From Lentinus brumalis (lineage: Eukaryota; Basidiomycota; Agaricomycetes; Polyporales; Polyporaceae), in the NCBI GenBank assembly GCA_001792895.1, contig MARA01000001.1, positions 558,001 to 622,000 of the forward strand: a DNA stretch of 64,000 bases, given 5' to 3'. Position 1 is the first letter of the stretch, and every line of letters starts with the position of its first letter. The translations under genes were made by a program, and so were the position numbers. Positions 47,989 through 60,629 of this stretch are shown one piece after another. Below the pieces are notes generated by a model. It was not told where the DNA came from, did no database searches, and saw nothing but the letters and a program-made list of their open reading frames with translations.

Positions 47989-49706
47989 ATGTCGGCGCAA
48001 CCTACCACCGCCGACGACGAGACAGCGCAACAAGGAGAAGTCATCTCTAGCAGCGGCAGTGAGTCGGAAGGGTTCATCTACAATCAACTCGAGGACAATG
48101 AGAAGGAGCCACTTGAGCTCTATCGCCCGGGGTACCTCCATCCTGTCGTCGTGGGAGATATTATCCGTCCTGATCCAAATCGCCCTGCGGACCTGCCTAC
48201 CGGCTATCGCATACTGCACAAGTTGGGCCATGGGGGAGAAGCGACGGTATGGCTTGCTCAAGGGCTAGAGATCCCAGAGTGAGTCTCTGACGCGTCCTCC
48301 ATGCCGAGCACTGCTGACTCTGGGATCGTCAGACGACTTGTGTCCCTGAAAATATATTCTGCACACTGTTCTACCGCTGCAGAGCGCGAGGCCCGCGCTC
48401 TCAGAACAAGCGCGGCGACCTCCAACGCACCTTGGGCCAAGCACGTACTGTCCCTGCTCGACAGTTTCACAATTCAGGGTCCGAATGGTACTCACCATGC
48501 TCACGTGAGCGACATCGTGCTCCCCATGATCCATGCCCCGCAGCTCTCCGCCGTTACGAAGAAAGACCTCCTCAGGGGTGTCGCACGCGGACTTGCTCAC
48601 CTGCATCGGTGTGGCTTCATACACGGCGGTACCGCTCTACGCTCATGATGTTGCATAGACTCCTACTGACCGCATTTCGGCAGACGTCCACATTGGTAAT
48701 GTGGGCTGCACCATGCCTCCACGTTTTGCGTCAGCGACGATCTGGGAGGCCATGGAGCCAATGGGTCGTTACAACGTGATGATGGTCTTGCCAGTCGACC
48801 CCACGCAAAAGAGCGATTCAATACCGGCTTACCTCCTCGGTCCATGCGCTCTGTCGTACTGCTACCGGACGCACCGCGGCAAGGACCCGAGTTGGTGCCC
48901 GGAGGCTAGGATATTCGACCTCGGGAACGGTGCGTTCATCATTGCGTGCGGAGGCCCTTCTTCTGACATGTTACTCCTCATAGCTCGGCATGTCCGAGAC
49001 GAAGACAACGTCGCAGAAGACGTGCGTTGGGCTTGCCCACCTCCTGAGGCTGCTTTCGCACACTATGCATTGGGTGGACGAGAAATCCTCCCCACTACAG
49101 CGTCCGACGTCTGGTGCTTCGGTGCCATGGTACGTTTCCATCACTCCTTTGAAGCTTCTCACTCCATTCTGCGAATGCAGATAGCGATCATCTTCTCCAA
49201 CATGCCCATCTCTGAGCGGAATGGGAAGACTTCTATGGTCGATTTCGCTTTGTTGGGGGTGTCCTTCCTCCGGCTTGGTGCCATTTCTGGGAGACGGACC
49301 CTCAGCTACGCACAATCGCGGGTTGAGTACATCTTCGCGCATTGTATCGCTGGTGCTGACTGTTCGTTCCGCCATAGTCACGCCCACGAAATCGGCACAA
49401 AAGTGGCATAAACTACACGAGAGTTTCATGCAGGAGAACCCTGATGCCGATGGCGCTGATATGGATCGTCTCATCGCATTGCTGCGTCGCATGCTCGCGG
49501 TGGACAGTGCTGCACGCCCCTCGATGGAGGAGGTGCTCGCTGATCCCTGGTTCGCCGCTACTCGCTCGGCCGCTACCGATGGCGCCGATTTTGCCATGTC
49601 ATGCTTGCCTACTCTCGCTGTCTCTTGTGATTCCCCCACGACGTTGGAGGCGTCTGCAATGCTTGAGAGTGCCACATCGCATCTCAGGACGGTGGCTGCG
49701 GTCTAA
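47989..49706 (+). CDS. SRPK-like protein kinase (copy 2 of 2), one-base frameshift near 3' end
   Basis: A paralogue of the kinase at 39.2 kb with the same intron positions. ATG 47989 gives MSAQPTTADDETAQQGEV. It has GYRILHKLGHGGEATVWLAQ, LVSLKIYSA, CGFIHG-DVHIGNV, ARIFDLGNGAFII, VRWACPPPEAAFAH and TTASDVWCFGAM. After DFALL the frame differs from copy 1. A run of five G (49255-49259) is one base shorter than the matching stretch in copy 1, which leads to a new stop at 49409-49411. The original frame then resumes as VTPTKSAQKWH and LRRMLAVDSAARPSMEEVLA to the stop at 49704-49706. If the indel is real the protein loses its last kinase-lobe helices; otherwise it is intact. Confidence 0.82.
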
Positions 49707-50216
49707 TGCCGCGCTGGCGAGGATGGTTTATTGCACGGCTGGCCCCGACCCGGAGAGGGTATCTTTGTGCGGGTGTTGTGCTGTTGGTAGAACCTCACAA
49801 AGAACATTACATGTGCACTTACCATAGCGGTGCCATACACTGTAGCGAGCGATAACATGTTCGCCTTCTCAGGGTGCTAGAATTCTTAGTGCATCTTTCT
49901 TGCCATCGAAGAACTTTGGGGTGACTAATGACGCGTCTGCTTTCGAGCCCTAGCAGCAAAACTATGTAGTCAAAAGCAATGAGACCGTAGCATGTGGCGG
50001 GGTAAAATGTCTCTACGTTCACGCAGACTTATACCGAGCCTCGAGGCACGTACGCTGTTGACCACAACAAGCGAGAAGTACGCTATGACACAGTGGGGAA
50101 ATCCAGGTGTCCTCAGAACGTCCGTAGTAATGCGGAATATGTCACGGTATAGACAGAATGCAAGTCGACGATATTGTTCAGTGATCTGCTCGTCAGAGCC
50201 TCGACCATCACGCACC
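49707..50216. other. Convergent intergenic spacer, 510 bp
   Basis: Lies between the stops of kinase copy 2 and the glycosyltransferase. Nothing recognised. Confidence 0.5.
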
Positions 50217-52688
50217 CTACTCGCCGTCAGCCCCCAGTTCGTCCACCCCATCGACCTCCCGCTCTCCGCGCCGCGCGCACCCATGCGCAGCAACACCCGC
50301 CTGCCACCGCCCGACCCAATCCACCACGTACTGCGCCATCTCCCTGCCCTCCTCCTTGCGCTTCCCCGTCTCCCCGATCTCCCTCTTCCGCGCCTTCGCC
50401 TCCCGGCCCCTGTTGTACGCCTCCTCCACCGCATCCGCCCACTCGCCCATCTCGTACTGCGTCCGCGACAGCTCGACCCCAACGCCCTCCTGCTCGAGGT
50501 ACAGCCGCAGCCCGTGCTCCTCGATGAACAGCGGCCGGGGAACTACACAGGGATAAATTTACATCAGCCCCCGCACCATGCTCACCACGACGTCCAGGAG
50601 ATGCTTACCGTAGACGAACGGCGTGCACGCGTCGACGCACTCGGACACCGTCCCGTACCCCAGCTTCCCGAGCAGCACGTCCGCGGTCGCCGTCAAGTCC
50701 GGCATGTACACGTCCCGCGGCGCGACGAAGAGGCTCGCCGGGAGCTCCTCCCCGTCCTCCTTCCCCCAGTCCTTCGGCACCCCGCACACGATCGCGATCC
50801 AGGAGTCGTCCGGGAGGATGCGCGCGTCCGGCTCCTCTTCCTCTTGCTCCTGCTGAAACACGTCTCCGTTCGCCTCAAACTTGTCCTCGGCGCGCGGCGT
50901 GGGTGGGATGGTGACTGCCTGGAACTGAGGGATGGTCGGGAATACTGACAGCGTCGCCGTTTGCGGGGTAGCCGGGACGAACGCAGGCGGGGCACCCTCG
51001 AGAACGAGCTGGGACAGAGCGCGCAGTCGCGAGTGGTGGCCCCCAGAAAGGGAGAGCCGCCGAACAGGGATGCTCGACGCCTGCGGTGTGGGGCCAGAAA
51101 CTGCGATCCTCATGACGTCCCCTCGCCCTGCAGGATCAGCCGTCTCGTTCGGGTACGATATCCCATTGCTGAGATCAGCGTGACCATTCGGCAGCGCTGG
51201 GGACGCAGGTATGGGTGGCGGAAGAGGTCTCTGCGGAGAGGGAGGACAGGTACCGGCGATGGACGCGTTCTGGAGTGCCTCGGACAGAGCTTCCGCATGG
51301 GCAACGCCATTGAGCCCTCCGTTGAAGGAGGGAGGTGTTGAACTCTTCGACGAATTGCGACTGTGAGTTCTACTATGTACACGGCTCTGGGGCTTGTGGA
51401 AGACCTGCCCACCGAACGACACGATGAGGATCTTCGTCGAGTCCGGGTTGTGCAGGTGAGGTGGGATGCCAATGGAGGAGAGTAGCCGACTGCGGCCTTC
51501 GGGCGTGTAGACGGCAGGATCTGGAGACCGCACGAGCAGAGGAGCTTGTCGGACTTGTCGCGATAGAGGCTTGGGGGATAGTGACCTGGGAAAGGAAGCT
51601 GTGGCAACAGTTCATACGATGACGGCGCACGGGACAGGTGGTCAACCACGAACGACTTGAAGCACCGCGCTTCGATATCTACCCAGTCAGGCGAAGGTAG
51701 GGCAGGATCTATGGCGAAAGAGGGCAGCGGTATTGCGCCTGGGAGTCTGAGCAGTAGGTCGGCACAGCGATAGCCCGAATGAATATGTTCAACAAGAGGC
51801 GCGAGCTCCCCAAGAGGTATCGGGATGTCTGGATCACATTCAACCTTGGGCTTAGCAGCTGATGGTGCGAGCATAGAGTCTGGAACAGGACGGTCGGGCT
51901 TGGATGGCTCGTCTATGAGGGAAGTGGAGAGATAGCTGTAGACGGAGTCGAAGGAGAAGTTCGTGATGAGGACGGAAGGAATCCCGGCCTGGTGAGCAGC
52001 AAGGCTGGAAAGGGGTAAGGGCGTGTTCCTCCAGCAGGCGGGTGCACATACCAGCCAAGGAACGCTGCGTCGCTCAGGACACAGTCCGCGCGGATATTCT
52101 TGAGCCATTGCGACTCGTCCCATACCTTCGTGTCCTTCTTGGCTATGAAGTCCTCTAGTACTTGAACGCTCTTCTGGCGGTCAACGCGATACCTGGAGCA
52201 AAATCAGCGTAATGCGGTACAAACGGTTGCGTCGTCACCCACGCAAGGGGCTGTACAATTACAGGATCTATGTCGGCATTGCGATACAGAGCTGCGAGAG
52301 AAGTCAGTAAGCGGCCTTAGGACTGCTTCGGGTTCGATGGGGATAGTATTGGCAATCTTCGGCACGCCAAGTTGGCGACGGGGCAGGGAACTCATGCGAG
52401 CGGAGTGGGGAGAGTGCAAGACGAGGAGGGAAGCATACTGTCACGTACCTCCTAAGGCTATACTGTCTGCGAATACATGCTTCGGCGCTGAAGATACGAT
52501 GTACACCGTGGGGTGGTCCTTGAGACTGAGTACATGGCGAGCAAACGCGGATACACGCGTTGCATGACCATACCCTGGCCGAACACAATATTACAGCGTC
52601 AATATTCGATAGGTGCGGGTGTAGTCTGCGACGCACCGTGTCCCGAGCAGTAGTAAACGAACTTGAGGCTCCTCGTATCGTTGGACAT
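50217..52688 (-). CDS. GT-B-type glycosyltransferase-like protein (related to arabinokinase N-domain)
   Basis: A multi-exon protein starting MSNDTRSLKFVYYCSGHG-YGHATRV (ATG 52686-52688, short exon 1). GHGYGHATR is the nucleotide-sugar transferase-like N-terminal motif shared with the first half of plant L-arabinokinase. It continues FARHVLSLKDHP, VYIVSSAPKHVFADSIALGG, YRNADIDPVIVQPLA, VDRQKSVQVLEDFIAKK, NIRADCVLSDAAFLG, GIPSVLITNFSFDSVYSYLS and ADLLLRLPGAIPLPSF. The second half has LLSSIGIPPHLHNP with TKILIVSFGGQVF, a long Ser/Pro insert, DDSWIAIVCGVPKDWG, and KLGYGTVSECVDACTPFVYG, a UDP-sugar-binding-like C-terminal motif. It ends at TAG 50217-50219 after a basic helix. No GHMP kinase domain follows, unlike plant arabinokinase. 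Substrate unknown. Confidence 0.83.
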
Positions 52689-53355
52689 GGTGGCAAGGCG
52701 ACCCGGTCTTGGGTCACGGCGAGCTCCGTATATGCTCTCGGGGGCGATGGGCAAGGGTTTAAATTATCGTGTATTGCAATAACGCAAAGGAGAGATCGTC
52801 TTGGATGTTACGAGATGCACAGGCCGCGAGATGATCAACGGCACGAGGAGAAGTCAGGAAAGAGAGAGCGTAGAGCGGAAGGATTGTGAGGGTTACTTAT
52901 GAGCAGCCATGGGGGATGCGGGGAAACCGAAAACAGAGCGATGCTCGTCATGGTCGAGGCTGGAGAGGCAGACGTGACTGCAAGTCCGAAATGAGCCGAT
53001 CTGCTCCAAACGCGTCGCGATCACGCTCAGGCGCGTCACTTCCTCTTCCTCCTCCTCCCTCCTCCTCCATTCTTCAACTTGTCTCCGACGACGACGCACA
53101 CAGCGAGATGGAGGCTTCGGACGACCTCGAGCGGCCGCCGCGCGACGTCCAGGAACATCCTCGCATCGCTCGCAAGGTCTAGCCCAGCATGGACCGCGAG
53201 GGCTCGCACTAGCTCGTTTTAGACGCTTGGACGACGACCCCAGCATCGAGGAACAGCTCGACATCAGCCGGACATCTCGCCCGCTTCTTCCCTTGTCTAT
53301 CCTCGCACCCTCCTGCTGGCCAGCTTTCGCTCTTTCTTGTATTTACTTGCGCGCT
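52689..53355. other. Divergent intergenic region
   Basis: 667 bp between the starts of the glycosyltransferase and the WD40-like gene. A 98-codon open frame (52886-53182) lacks any family resemblance. A TC-rich tract (about 53040-53080) may be part of a promoter. Confidence 0.45.
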
Positions 53356-55630
53356 ATGGCGCACCAGGCACCATGGCTAGTGCTTCTGGACAGGCTGGCC
53401 CAGCACCTGGACGCACATAGAGCGGAGCAGACCCCGGAGGCGGATCGGAAGGCCAGGAACAAGACGTACGTGAGGATTCTCGAGGACGTCTGTGCCGTGG
53501 TACGAGACGCGGAGAGGAAGGCTTCCCCGGACCTCGCGGACATTATCGAGAACGCGCATACAATCCTTGACCGCGAACTCCAGTGGGCATATAGCCAGAG
53601 CGGCGGCTTCTCCTTCTTGCCCACCTTTGCGCATTCGGATGACGAGCCGCTTGTGGAGGATGCGTCGGAGAACGCAGGTGCGTACCTCTATAAAGCAATA
53701 AATGCCATGGTCTGAGTGCAACGCCCGTAAGGTTCCGATGTCCTGGACGCTTTCCTGAAGTTCTACGGCAGCTTGATGAAGCCCGAAGCTTGTGAGTTCC
53801 GCCAGTCAGTTCGCGCCACGCACCATGAGCATTATGATCCCGATTTCGTCGGACGTGTCGCGGAGCAAGCTACCTGTCCGTCTATCGATCTGTTACAGCT
53901 CGGACTTTACCTCGATGATAATTCAGGACTAACTGAAGCACGCACTCTAGCACCTATCAAGCTTCCGCCCTTTGCTCGCGTGCGTCCATGGACGAAATCT
54001 CCGAGGCCGCACCCTCTCACGACCCGCTTGTCACGCTTCCGTGGCGGCTTCGCGCCATCCGCTACACCGGCCAGCTCTCGAGCTCATAGCATATATCAGG
54101 CGCGGGCGCACCTCGCGACCGACACGCTCTCTTCCGCACCATTTGATATGTCGCTGTCCTCCGGGGGGACCGTACTCGCCATGACAGGCGGCAGCGGATG
54201 GAAGGGGAACAAACCGTTCCTGCACTACTATCTGCTCGGTGCTGGCAACCAGACCTCTGATCTGCTAGACGGCGTCACAATGGATCCCGGCTTGTCTACC
54301 GTCGCGCACTACATCGCAACCGACGAGTCGCGAAAGCTCGTCTTCCTTGCTAGCGACGGCTGCGTCAAATCGTTCTCGTTCGCACCCGACGACTCGGGAG
54401 ATGTCTCGAAGCGGCTACGTGCCGTGCAACAGATGGACTCTGGCAGCGACTTCCAAGGTCCCCTCGTCTTGCTCCCTAATGGCCGCCTCGGGCGCGCAGG
54501 CAAGGGCAAGGCAGCGGTCTGGCTGCTGGACTCGCTCGAATCCGAAGAGGCCCCAGAATCGGACGGGACATCACCACACTCCATAGTCACCTTCGCTGAC
54601 GACCCCAGTTTCTACCCAGCTGCGTGGCACTTGCACGAGCCAAGTGGGCATCTGCTCTGTGCGGAGGGCACGGAGGAGTCGGGCGGGTACGCCTTCTTGT
54701 CGATCGACGTCGAGCACGGCGGAAAGCGCGTGGCCCGCTACATCGGGCACGGCGGCGAGGTCGACAAGATCGCGACGAGCTCTGGGGATCCGAATGTGTT
54801 CGTTACCGCCGGGAGCGATGGTTATGCTCGGTTGTTCGATGTCCGGCGTCCGCTGCCTGTTCTCACGTTCAATACGGGTCTGCAGCGCGATGGGTGCACG
54901 GACGTCGTGCTTGTGCATCCCGACGGTATCCCAAGTGAGTCACTGTTCGCGCCTTGCCATACTGTTTTTCAGTCCTGTCTGGTCGTGCTGAGACGGGTCT
55001 GCTTTAGCGCTCTTCACCGGAGGAGACACGACCCAGCAGGTTAAGCTGTGGGACATCCGCGCCGAGGAGTGCGTCTACGAGCTCTCGACGGGGAACAACT
55101 CCGTGACGGGCCTTGCATGGGACGACGCGCGGTCCGCCCTCTTCGTTGCGACGGAGTGCAGATACGTCAACCGCATGGGCCTGCGCACGGGATATCGCCG
55201 CGCGCGAGTTCCGCGCTGGGCGACGTGGAAGGCGGTGGACAAGGAGTATCGCGCGCACCAGGACGCGGTGACGAACGGCGCCTCGACGACCGGGGAGTGC
55301 GTGGGCGAGGACGGGGCGTATGGCGGGATGGACTACCCGGACGTGTATGACGACTACTTGGACGACGGAGAGGGCGTGGAGAGCGAGAGCGAGGACGAGG
55401 AGGATATCGACGAGGGCTACTCGGCGGACATGCGATGGCCGCAGAAGTGCTTCCACAAGGAAGACTTCTTCGGGTACGCGTACGACGCGGGCGAACACGT
55501 TCTATGTACGTCGTCCTAGTTCCGCCTTGCTGGTGTGTGCTGACGTTTGTTGTTTGCGGCAGTCCGCTGGCAGTTCAAGGATACCCCGGACATCACGCAG
55601 CTACCTGCGAGCACCACTTGCGACGATTAA
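53356..55630 (+). CDS. WD40-repeat-like protein (copy 3 of 3, intact)
   Basis: The most diverged of the three WD40-like genes. ATG 53356 (MAHQAPWLVLLDRLAQHL) is chosen because its position matches MSGPWLNHL in copy 2; an upstream in-frame start exists at 53227. The helical N-terminal domain contains EDVCAVVRDAERKASPDL and ENAHTILDRELQWAYSQSGG. After introns come RPWTKSPRPHPLTTRLSRF, then degenerate blades: VLAMTGGSGWKG, KGKAAVWLLDSLES, RYIGHGGEVDKIATSSGDPN, VFVTAGSDGYARLFDVRRPL, GGDTTQQVKLWDIRAEECVY. An acidic segment (about 55365-55425) and MRWPQKCFHKEDFFGYAY follow, with a last exon ending TTCDD and TAA 55628-55630. A propeller scaffold is likely; partner unknown. Confidence 0.85.
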
Positions 55631-56321
55631 CTGTCGCTCCTCCGCCTCCCACCCCCACATACCCGCATACCCACAAACACCCTTCACCTGCGACCTCTGG
55701 TGCTCAACGTGCCATGCGACACACCGCTCACTTGACAGATATATACCCGGCATTTGTTCGTATCACTATCACTCGGACTGCTCTCGGCTTCGTTGTTGTC
55801 TGTACTGTACCAGGATCTGTCGGATTGGTTAATTGGACGGATCATTGGCAATCTGCTGGTTACCGTGTTCTGTGCTTCCGCCGAGGACGTACCAGTACAC
55901 CGCGAGATCGACATCGAGCATTATTGTGCCCCCTTCCGGACGCCACACTCTCCCTATTTGCACATCGCATATATGCTACTCTGTATATTGGACACCCACA
56001 CACAAACAACCGTCTACCGGAAGCCATTCATCATGCGCATGATCAGAAAGTACGGTCCTGAGCACATCATCGTTCTCTGCAACTGCCTCAAACGACTATA
56101 TACACGTTCAGTACGGTCGCAAAGTGACGATCAGTCTTCGCCTTCAATGCCTCTTGATCAGGTCCTCGACGATGTGCCTTTCGATTCTATCAATGAGCTC
56201 CCAAGATCCAAGATAAAGCCTGCTATTGTGAAATCACTTCCATCACGAGAGTCTAATATTTGTATATTCCTCCACTGTCGTAGCACCGTCGCCGTCACGC
56301 CGCGCCAGCGGGACAAGCACC
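55631..56321. other. Convergent intergenic spacer
   Basis: 691 bp between the WD40-like and NAD(P)-binding gene stops. Open frames here lack family resemblance. Confidence 0.5.
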
Positions 56322-57608
56322 TCACACGCTCTTCTTGAGTTTGTCTGCGAGCTCCTTGACTACATCTGCCACCTCCTTCCATATTTCCTCCTTCGGATGC
56401 TTCGGCGTCCAGCCAAGGTCCCGTCTTCCGCGGTCACCCCGGCATCGTACGTTAGAGAAGAACAAGGACGCATAGGCATCAGCCCCGAAGTACTTGACGC
56501 GCTCCTCCGGTGTGAGCACCGTCGGTTCCGCTCCCGTTGCCACGCCCTCTGCAACAAGGGCCGTTCCAATCGCCTTGCACAACTCGTAGAGAGTGACTTC
56601 GCCGTTCTCGGTCAGGTAGTATCCTTCGCGTCCATGAGCAAGCTTGGAGGTGTCAGTCAGAGCAGCGGAGAAGAGCCGATAGGTGAGATCGGCATCTAGA
56701 AAACACACATGAGCCGTCCATCAGCAACACAGATACAAGCAGGCACGCACTGTCTTCAACGTGAATGATGGCCCAGATATTCTTCCCGGATCCCATGACG
56801 CCAGGACTTCCACGCTTCGCGGCAATCTCTGCGAGCAGCGGGACCAGAACCGAGGGCCGCTTCGAGATTCCTGCGTCATACAAAGGGCCCTCCCCGTACC
56901 CGACGACGGCGGATGGCAGCACGAGATACGTGCGTACGTAGCCCTCCGAATCTGCCTTGCATGCGAGGATGTCAACGGAGCGGTGGGCCGCAGTAACCGG
57001 GAGAGCATCGAATGTCTCGATGTCGAGGTCTGAGACGACTCGTTCAGATGCGTACTCGCCACCTGCGCCATCGGCCCAAGATCCGACCCCGGACTGATGC
57101 TGCAGTCAGCATGGAGTGATTGAGATATGCGGTATGTACATACGGTGTGGATGAGAATAGGGACGTCGCCCGTGTTCTCGTGGCGCTTCCGAAGCCCGGC
57201 AAGGAGGGCACTCATCATGGAGTCGTCGTCCGCATTCGCCTGTAGTTGAGAGGACCATCAGTAAACTTGGTGCACGTCTCCGATACGTTGGGCACGTACG
57301 ACTTGGACCACCATATGAGCCTTCTCCGCCAATTCGGTGAGCTTGTCGAGTTCCTCCATGGATCCGACCACTGCCTTGACTCCGAACTTTGTCTCCAGGA
57401 TCTGCGCCTTTCCAGCATCGCGGACGAGGGCCGTAATCTCGAACGTGTTCGCTTCGGGGTGCTGCAGGATCTTCTGGAGAACACTTCCTCCGATATAGCC
57501 TAGCACAGGAATGCCGTTCAGTGGTAATCTCAGTTGAGTACGTCCGGTGAATGGCTCACCGGTGGCCCCAGTGAACAGTATCGCGGTCTTCTCTGAAATT
57601 GCAGGCAT
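56322..57608 (-). CDS. NmrA/SDR-like NAD(P)-binding protein (copy 3 of 4)
   Basis: ATG 57606-57608 gives MPAISEKTAILFTGATG, spliced to YIGGSVLQKILQHPEANTFE, the dinucleotide-binding motif. Then ITALVRDAGKAQILETKFG and VVGSMEELDKLTELAEKAHM, a short exon DVPILIHT, SDLDIETFDALPVTAAHRS, GYVRTYLVLPSAVVGYGEGP, and GSGKNIWAIIHVED. The last exon has LTYRLFSAALTDTSKLAHGR with EGYYLTENGEVTLYELCKAI and RGRRDLGWTPKHP, ending KLKKSV before the stop at 56322-56324. The frame is open throughout and intron positions match the other copies, but the protein is clearly diverged from copies 1 and 2. It is convergent with WD40-like copy 3. Confidence 0.84.
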
Positions 57609-58605
57609 GATGATATGGCTGAGGAGGGGATCGAGTGTCGTTCGGGTTTTTGAACTCTGTGCCCTCTACGTCCACGCTATAAGTAGTCTCCCAGACCATA
57701 TGCCGGCAGCCGGTGATAGGTATACAATCGCACTGCGAGCTGCCCTGACGGCCGAGTGAGCACGCACTGGCAGAAGGTGATCCGTAAACTCACACTCCCC
57801 GAGCAAAGTCCGTAAGGAAAGTCCTCCGCCCGATCCCGGCGAGCTCGCATACACTCGCATACTCACCGGCGCCATGGCAGACAGGGGACGGGAACAGACC
57901 GCCCGAAGGTGAAATTCTGCACGCGTCATGGTATACATAAGCGTAGTACCTACGTAAATGGTGCCACTTGCGACCCGTTGAGCTTACCTGTCCTCATCAG
58001 CGCCGTTTGTGAGCATCCCGATCCCGAGTCCCGAGTCCCGAGTCGGTCAGGCGGGGGAGAGATCCGCTGGCAGATGCACTTCTCCCAGGCGAGCTTCCAA
58101 GCTTGCAAGTTCAAGACGAGCCGGTACCGTTATCGTCAGGAGAGACTTTGGCAGCGTGAAGAAGTCTTCACCATTGAAAGCGTACCAGGGGAAGTCATGG
58201 TTGGCACTACTTACTGGTAGTACTGGCTCAAGTTGGCAGCACCCAACAGGCGCTTAGACTGCCTAATTCGAGGAAGGTACCGGGTAGCTCCGGCAGGCCG
58301 CTGTTGTCCGCGGGGATCGGTCCTCCGATAAGTAAGTAGCTGTACTCGTCTCCGACGACTCCGAGTCCTTTGCCGTCCTTCGCCCCGAGCTCGATAGACT
58401 AATCGCGTAGTAGCCCACGAAGACTTAGCAGCGACCTCGACTACCTGAGGTGAGTCTGTGGCAGTTTGCACGCCGCTGAATGTCTGAAAGAGCATACGTA
58501 AACCCGCAGCTGCGCGGACTTGGAAGAGCCATCGGCCGCGGTGCCGTCCGGCCCTCGCCGTCTTAGCATTCCAACAGCTCTGCAGCGGGTAGCATATACA
58601 CTACA
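57609..58605. other. Divergent intergenic region, about 1 kb
   Basis: Holds the promoters of the NAD(P)-binding gene (minus) and the F-box gene (plus). GCTATAAGTAG near 57676 may be a core promoter element. No gene recognised. Confidence 0.45.
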
Positions 58606-60571
58606 ATGTTCGAACAACAGGACTCGCAACCCGTTATACAGCATTGGTCTGCTTCCGTGAAGGAACTGTTCTACGAGCACGCCACAGAAGACACATCTAG
58701 CGACCTCCCGCCGATATCCCCATCTGATGAGCCAGAGCTACTACAGGACTCGCCTTTCGCGTCTCTTCCAGAAGACGTCATTGTGTGCGTTTTGGTGCAC
58801 TGTGACTTGAGAGACATTGCGGCTTGCATGGCGGTGGGTGCGGGGATACTCGAAGCGGACAGTAAATTCACTCACGCCATTGTTCGTCAGGTATGCCGGT
58901 CGCTGAAGATGATGATTCAGTCACAAACCTATCTTCTGCGATATAGGATACTCTCAGCCGCGAATGGCATGGTAGACGGGCCGTCCGGACACAGCAACAA
59001 GCTGGCCATGTTACAGGACCACTGCTCTCGGGTAGCCAGCGCTGGTACATACTGTAACTCACACAGTGGCAGTCACTACTTAGTGCGTCTCAGCATGGCC
59101 GACGAGGAACGCCTGGTTGCCCCGGCATTCGGGGGAACAATCTCCTACGTGGTCATGAAGAAGGCGCAGGGCGTTGCTGAGATTTACGAGCCATCCCCGA
59201 TACCAGCCAATCGCACTGTCAACCATTGGTTCGTTCCATTCGCACTCTTCCCAGAGGGAGAAGTGTATGAGGTATCAGCAGATACTACGCAAAATCTGCT
59301 GCTGGTCGTGCAGCACTTACGTGATGGGAAGACGGAGTGGTAAGGCCAATGCGATATCGAGACGTGGATCGTTGTGATACTCATCAGTTGTTCTCAGGGA
59401 TCTCAAGGTACATGTCCGGTCTCTTTCGGATCCGAGCGCACGCCATCCCCGCGCATCAGCGCCTATACTGTACACTGCGACATCGGGACGCGAGTTCAGG
59501 GGTATATACAGCATCCAAATCCATAAGCAGTACGTGGCCTGGGGACTCTGGTCAGACCCCAAAGTGGTCGATTCACGAATTGAGCTATGGGACTGGGAGA
59601 ACGGGTTGTTTGTTTGGGTATGTCTTCGGAGGCTGTAATACGTAGCCCCAGTAACCATACTGATGCTCTGTCACTTTCCAGCGCTGTGACTTTGGCCCAA
59701 TGGTCTCCTTCAGTCTGTTGGACTCTACACACATCGTGGTGGCCGCCGACCACTGGGATCACCTGTGCGTGTACCGCGTCACCGGCCACATCAGAGTCAC
59801 TCGGGACATCCTCAGGCTCGACCTACCATTCCGCAACCGTCGCGTGCGGGTTCAGGAGTCAAGCATCCCCGTGTCGCCTGCAGACGCGCCCTTCTGGCCT
59901 GACCCAGCACTCAGGGTCATCCTCGTCGCTTACTCACGCAAGCGTGACGGGAGGCGAAGCGGTGGTATCATCATACCCTACGCGACCTTCGTCCGCTGGC
60001 TTGACCGTATACCCGTGCTTGATGGAACGCTCTCCTCATACCACTCTATCGTCGAATGGGAGCAGTGGGGTCCCTCCGGCAGCGCTCTACTCGGCTCTCC
60101 GTTCGGGGTGCATCCGTCAGCGATGGACAGTACATACCCGTATGGCTCCCGCGTACCCTTCCTTGCGAGTGTGCGCGGAAGCCTGCAGCACATCCAAGTC
60201 ATCACTGTTGACCTCAATCCTAGCGGCCAGAAGCTTGCAGGCAACCCATATATCATCATCCCGTCTTACCTGAGACGAACTGCCTCCAGAGATGCCAGAG
60301 TTTGGACGTCACACGTGCAAATGCGGCATGTGGTATACAGTTACTCCAGAGAGGAGCCAGATCCTGAACTCTGGTATCCGCGCATAATCGCGCATCCGTA
60401 CGGGCTCATTGAACTTGTGAGTATCCTGCCTGAGCACTTTGGTCGTGGCGTCCCATGATCATATGCTGATGATCCTTCCCGTAGTTCTACCATACAGTCG
60501 GACCAGATGCTGCAGCTTCTCAGCAGGTGGGCTTCAGAATCCACATTTTGGACGAAGATCGACATAAATGA
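58606..60571 (+). CDS. F-box protein with C-terminal propeller-like region
   Basis: ATG 58606 (MFEQQDSQPVIQHWSASVKE). The F-box reads FASLPEDVIVCVLVHCDLRD then IAACMA, interrupted by what looks like an in-frame 57-nt intron (58834-58890, GTGGGT to GTCAG). Removing it gives the normal F-box end IAACMAVCRSLKMMI. F-box proteins link SKP1-cullin ubiquitin ligases to substrates. The remainder is beta-rich: VYEVSADTTQNLLLVVQHL, FRGIYSIQIHKQYVAWGLWS, SRIELWDWENGLFVW, STHIVVAADHWDHLCVYRV and so on, as in F-box proteins with WD-like C-terminal folds of Agaricomycetes. After EPDPELWYPRIIAHPYGLIE there is one more intron and a short exon ending at TGA 60569-60571. Target unknown. Confidence 0.82.
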
Positions 60572-60629
60572 TATGTTCGACATGATAACAAGACTGAATG
60601 TCTATGACTTGGTTCTCCACAAATCCCAT

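Noticed and set aside
52886..53182. 98-codon open frame
   Set aside because: Low-complexity Arg/Ser/Pro composition in the leader of the WD40-like gene, with no conserved motif.
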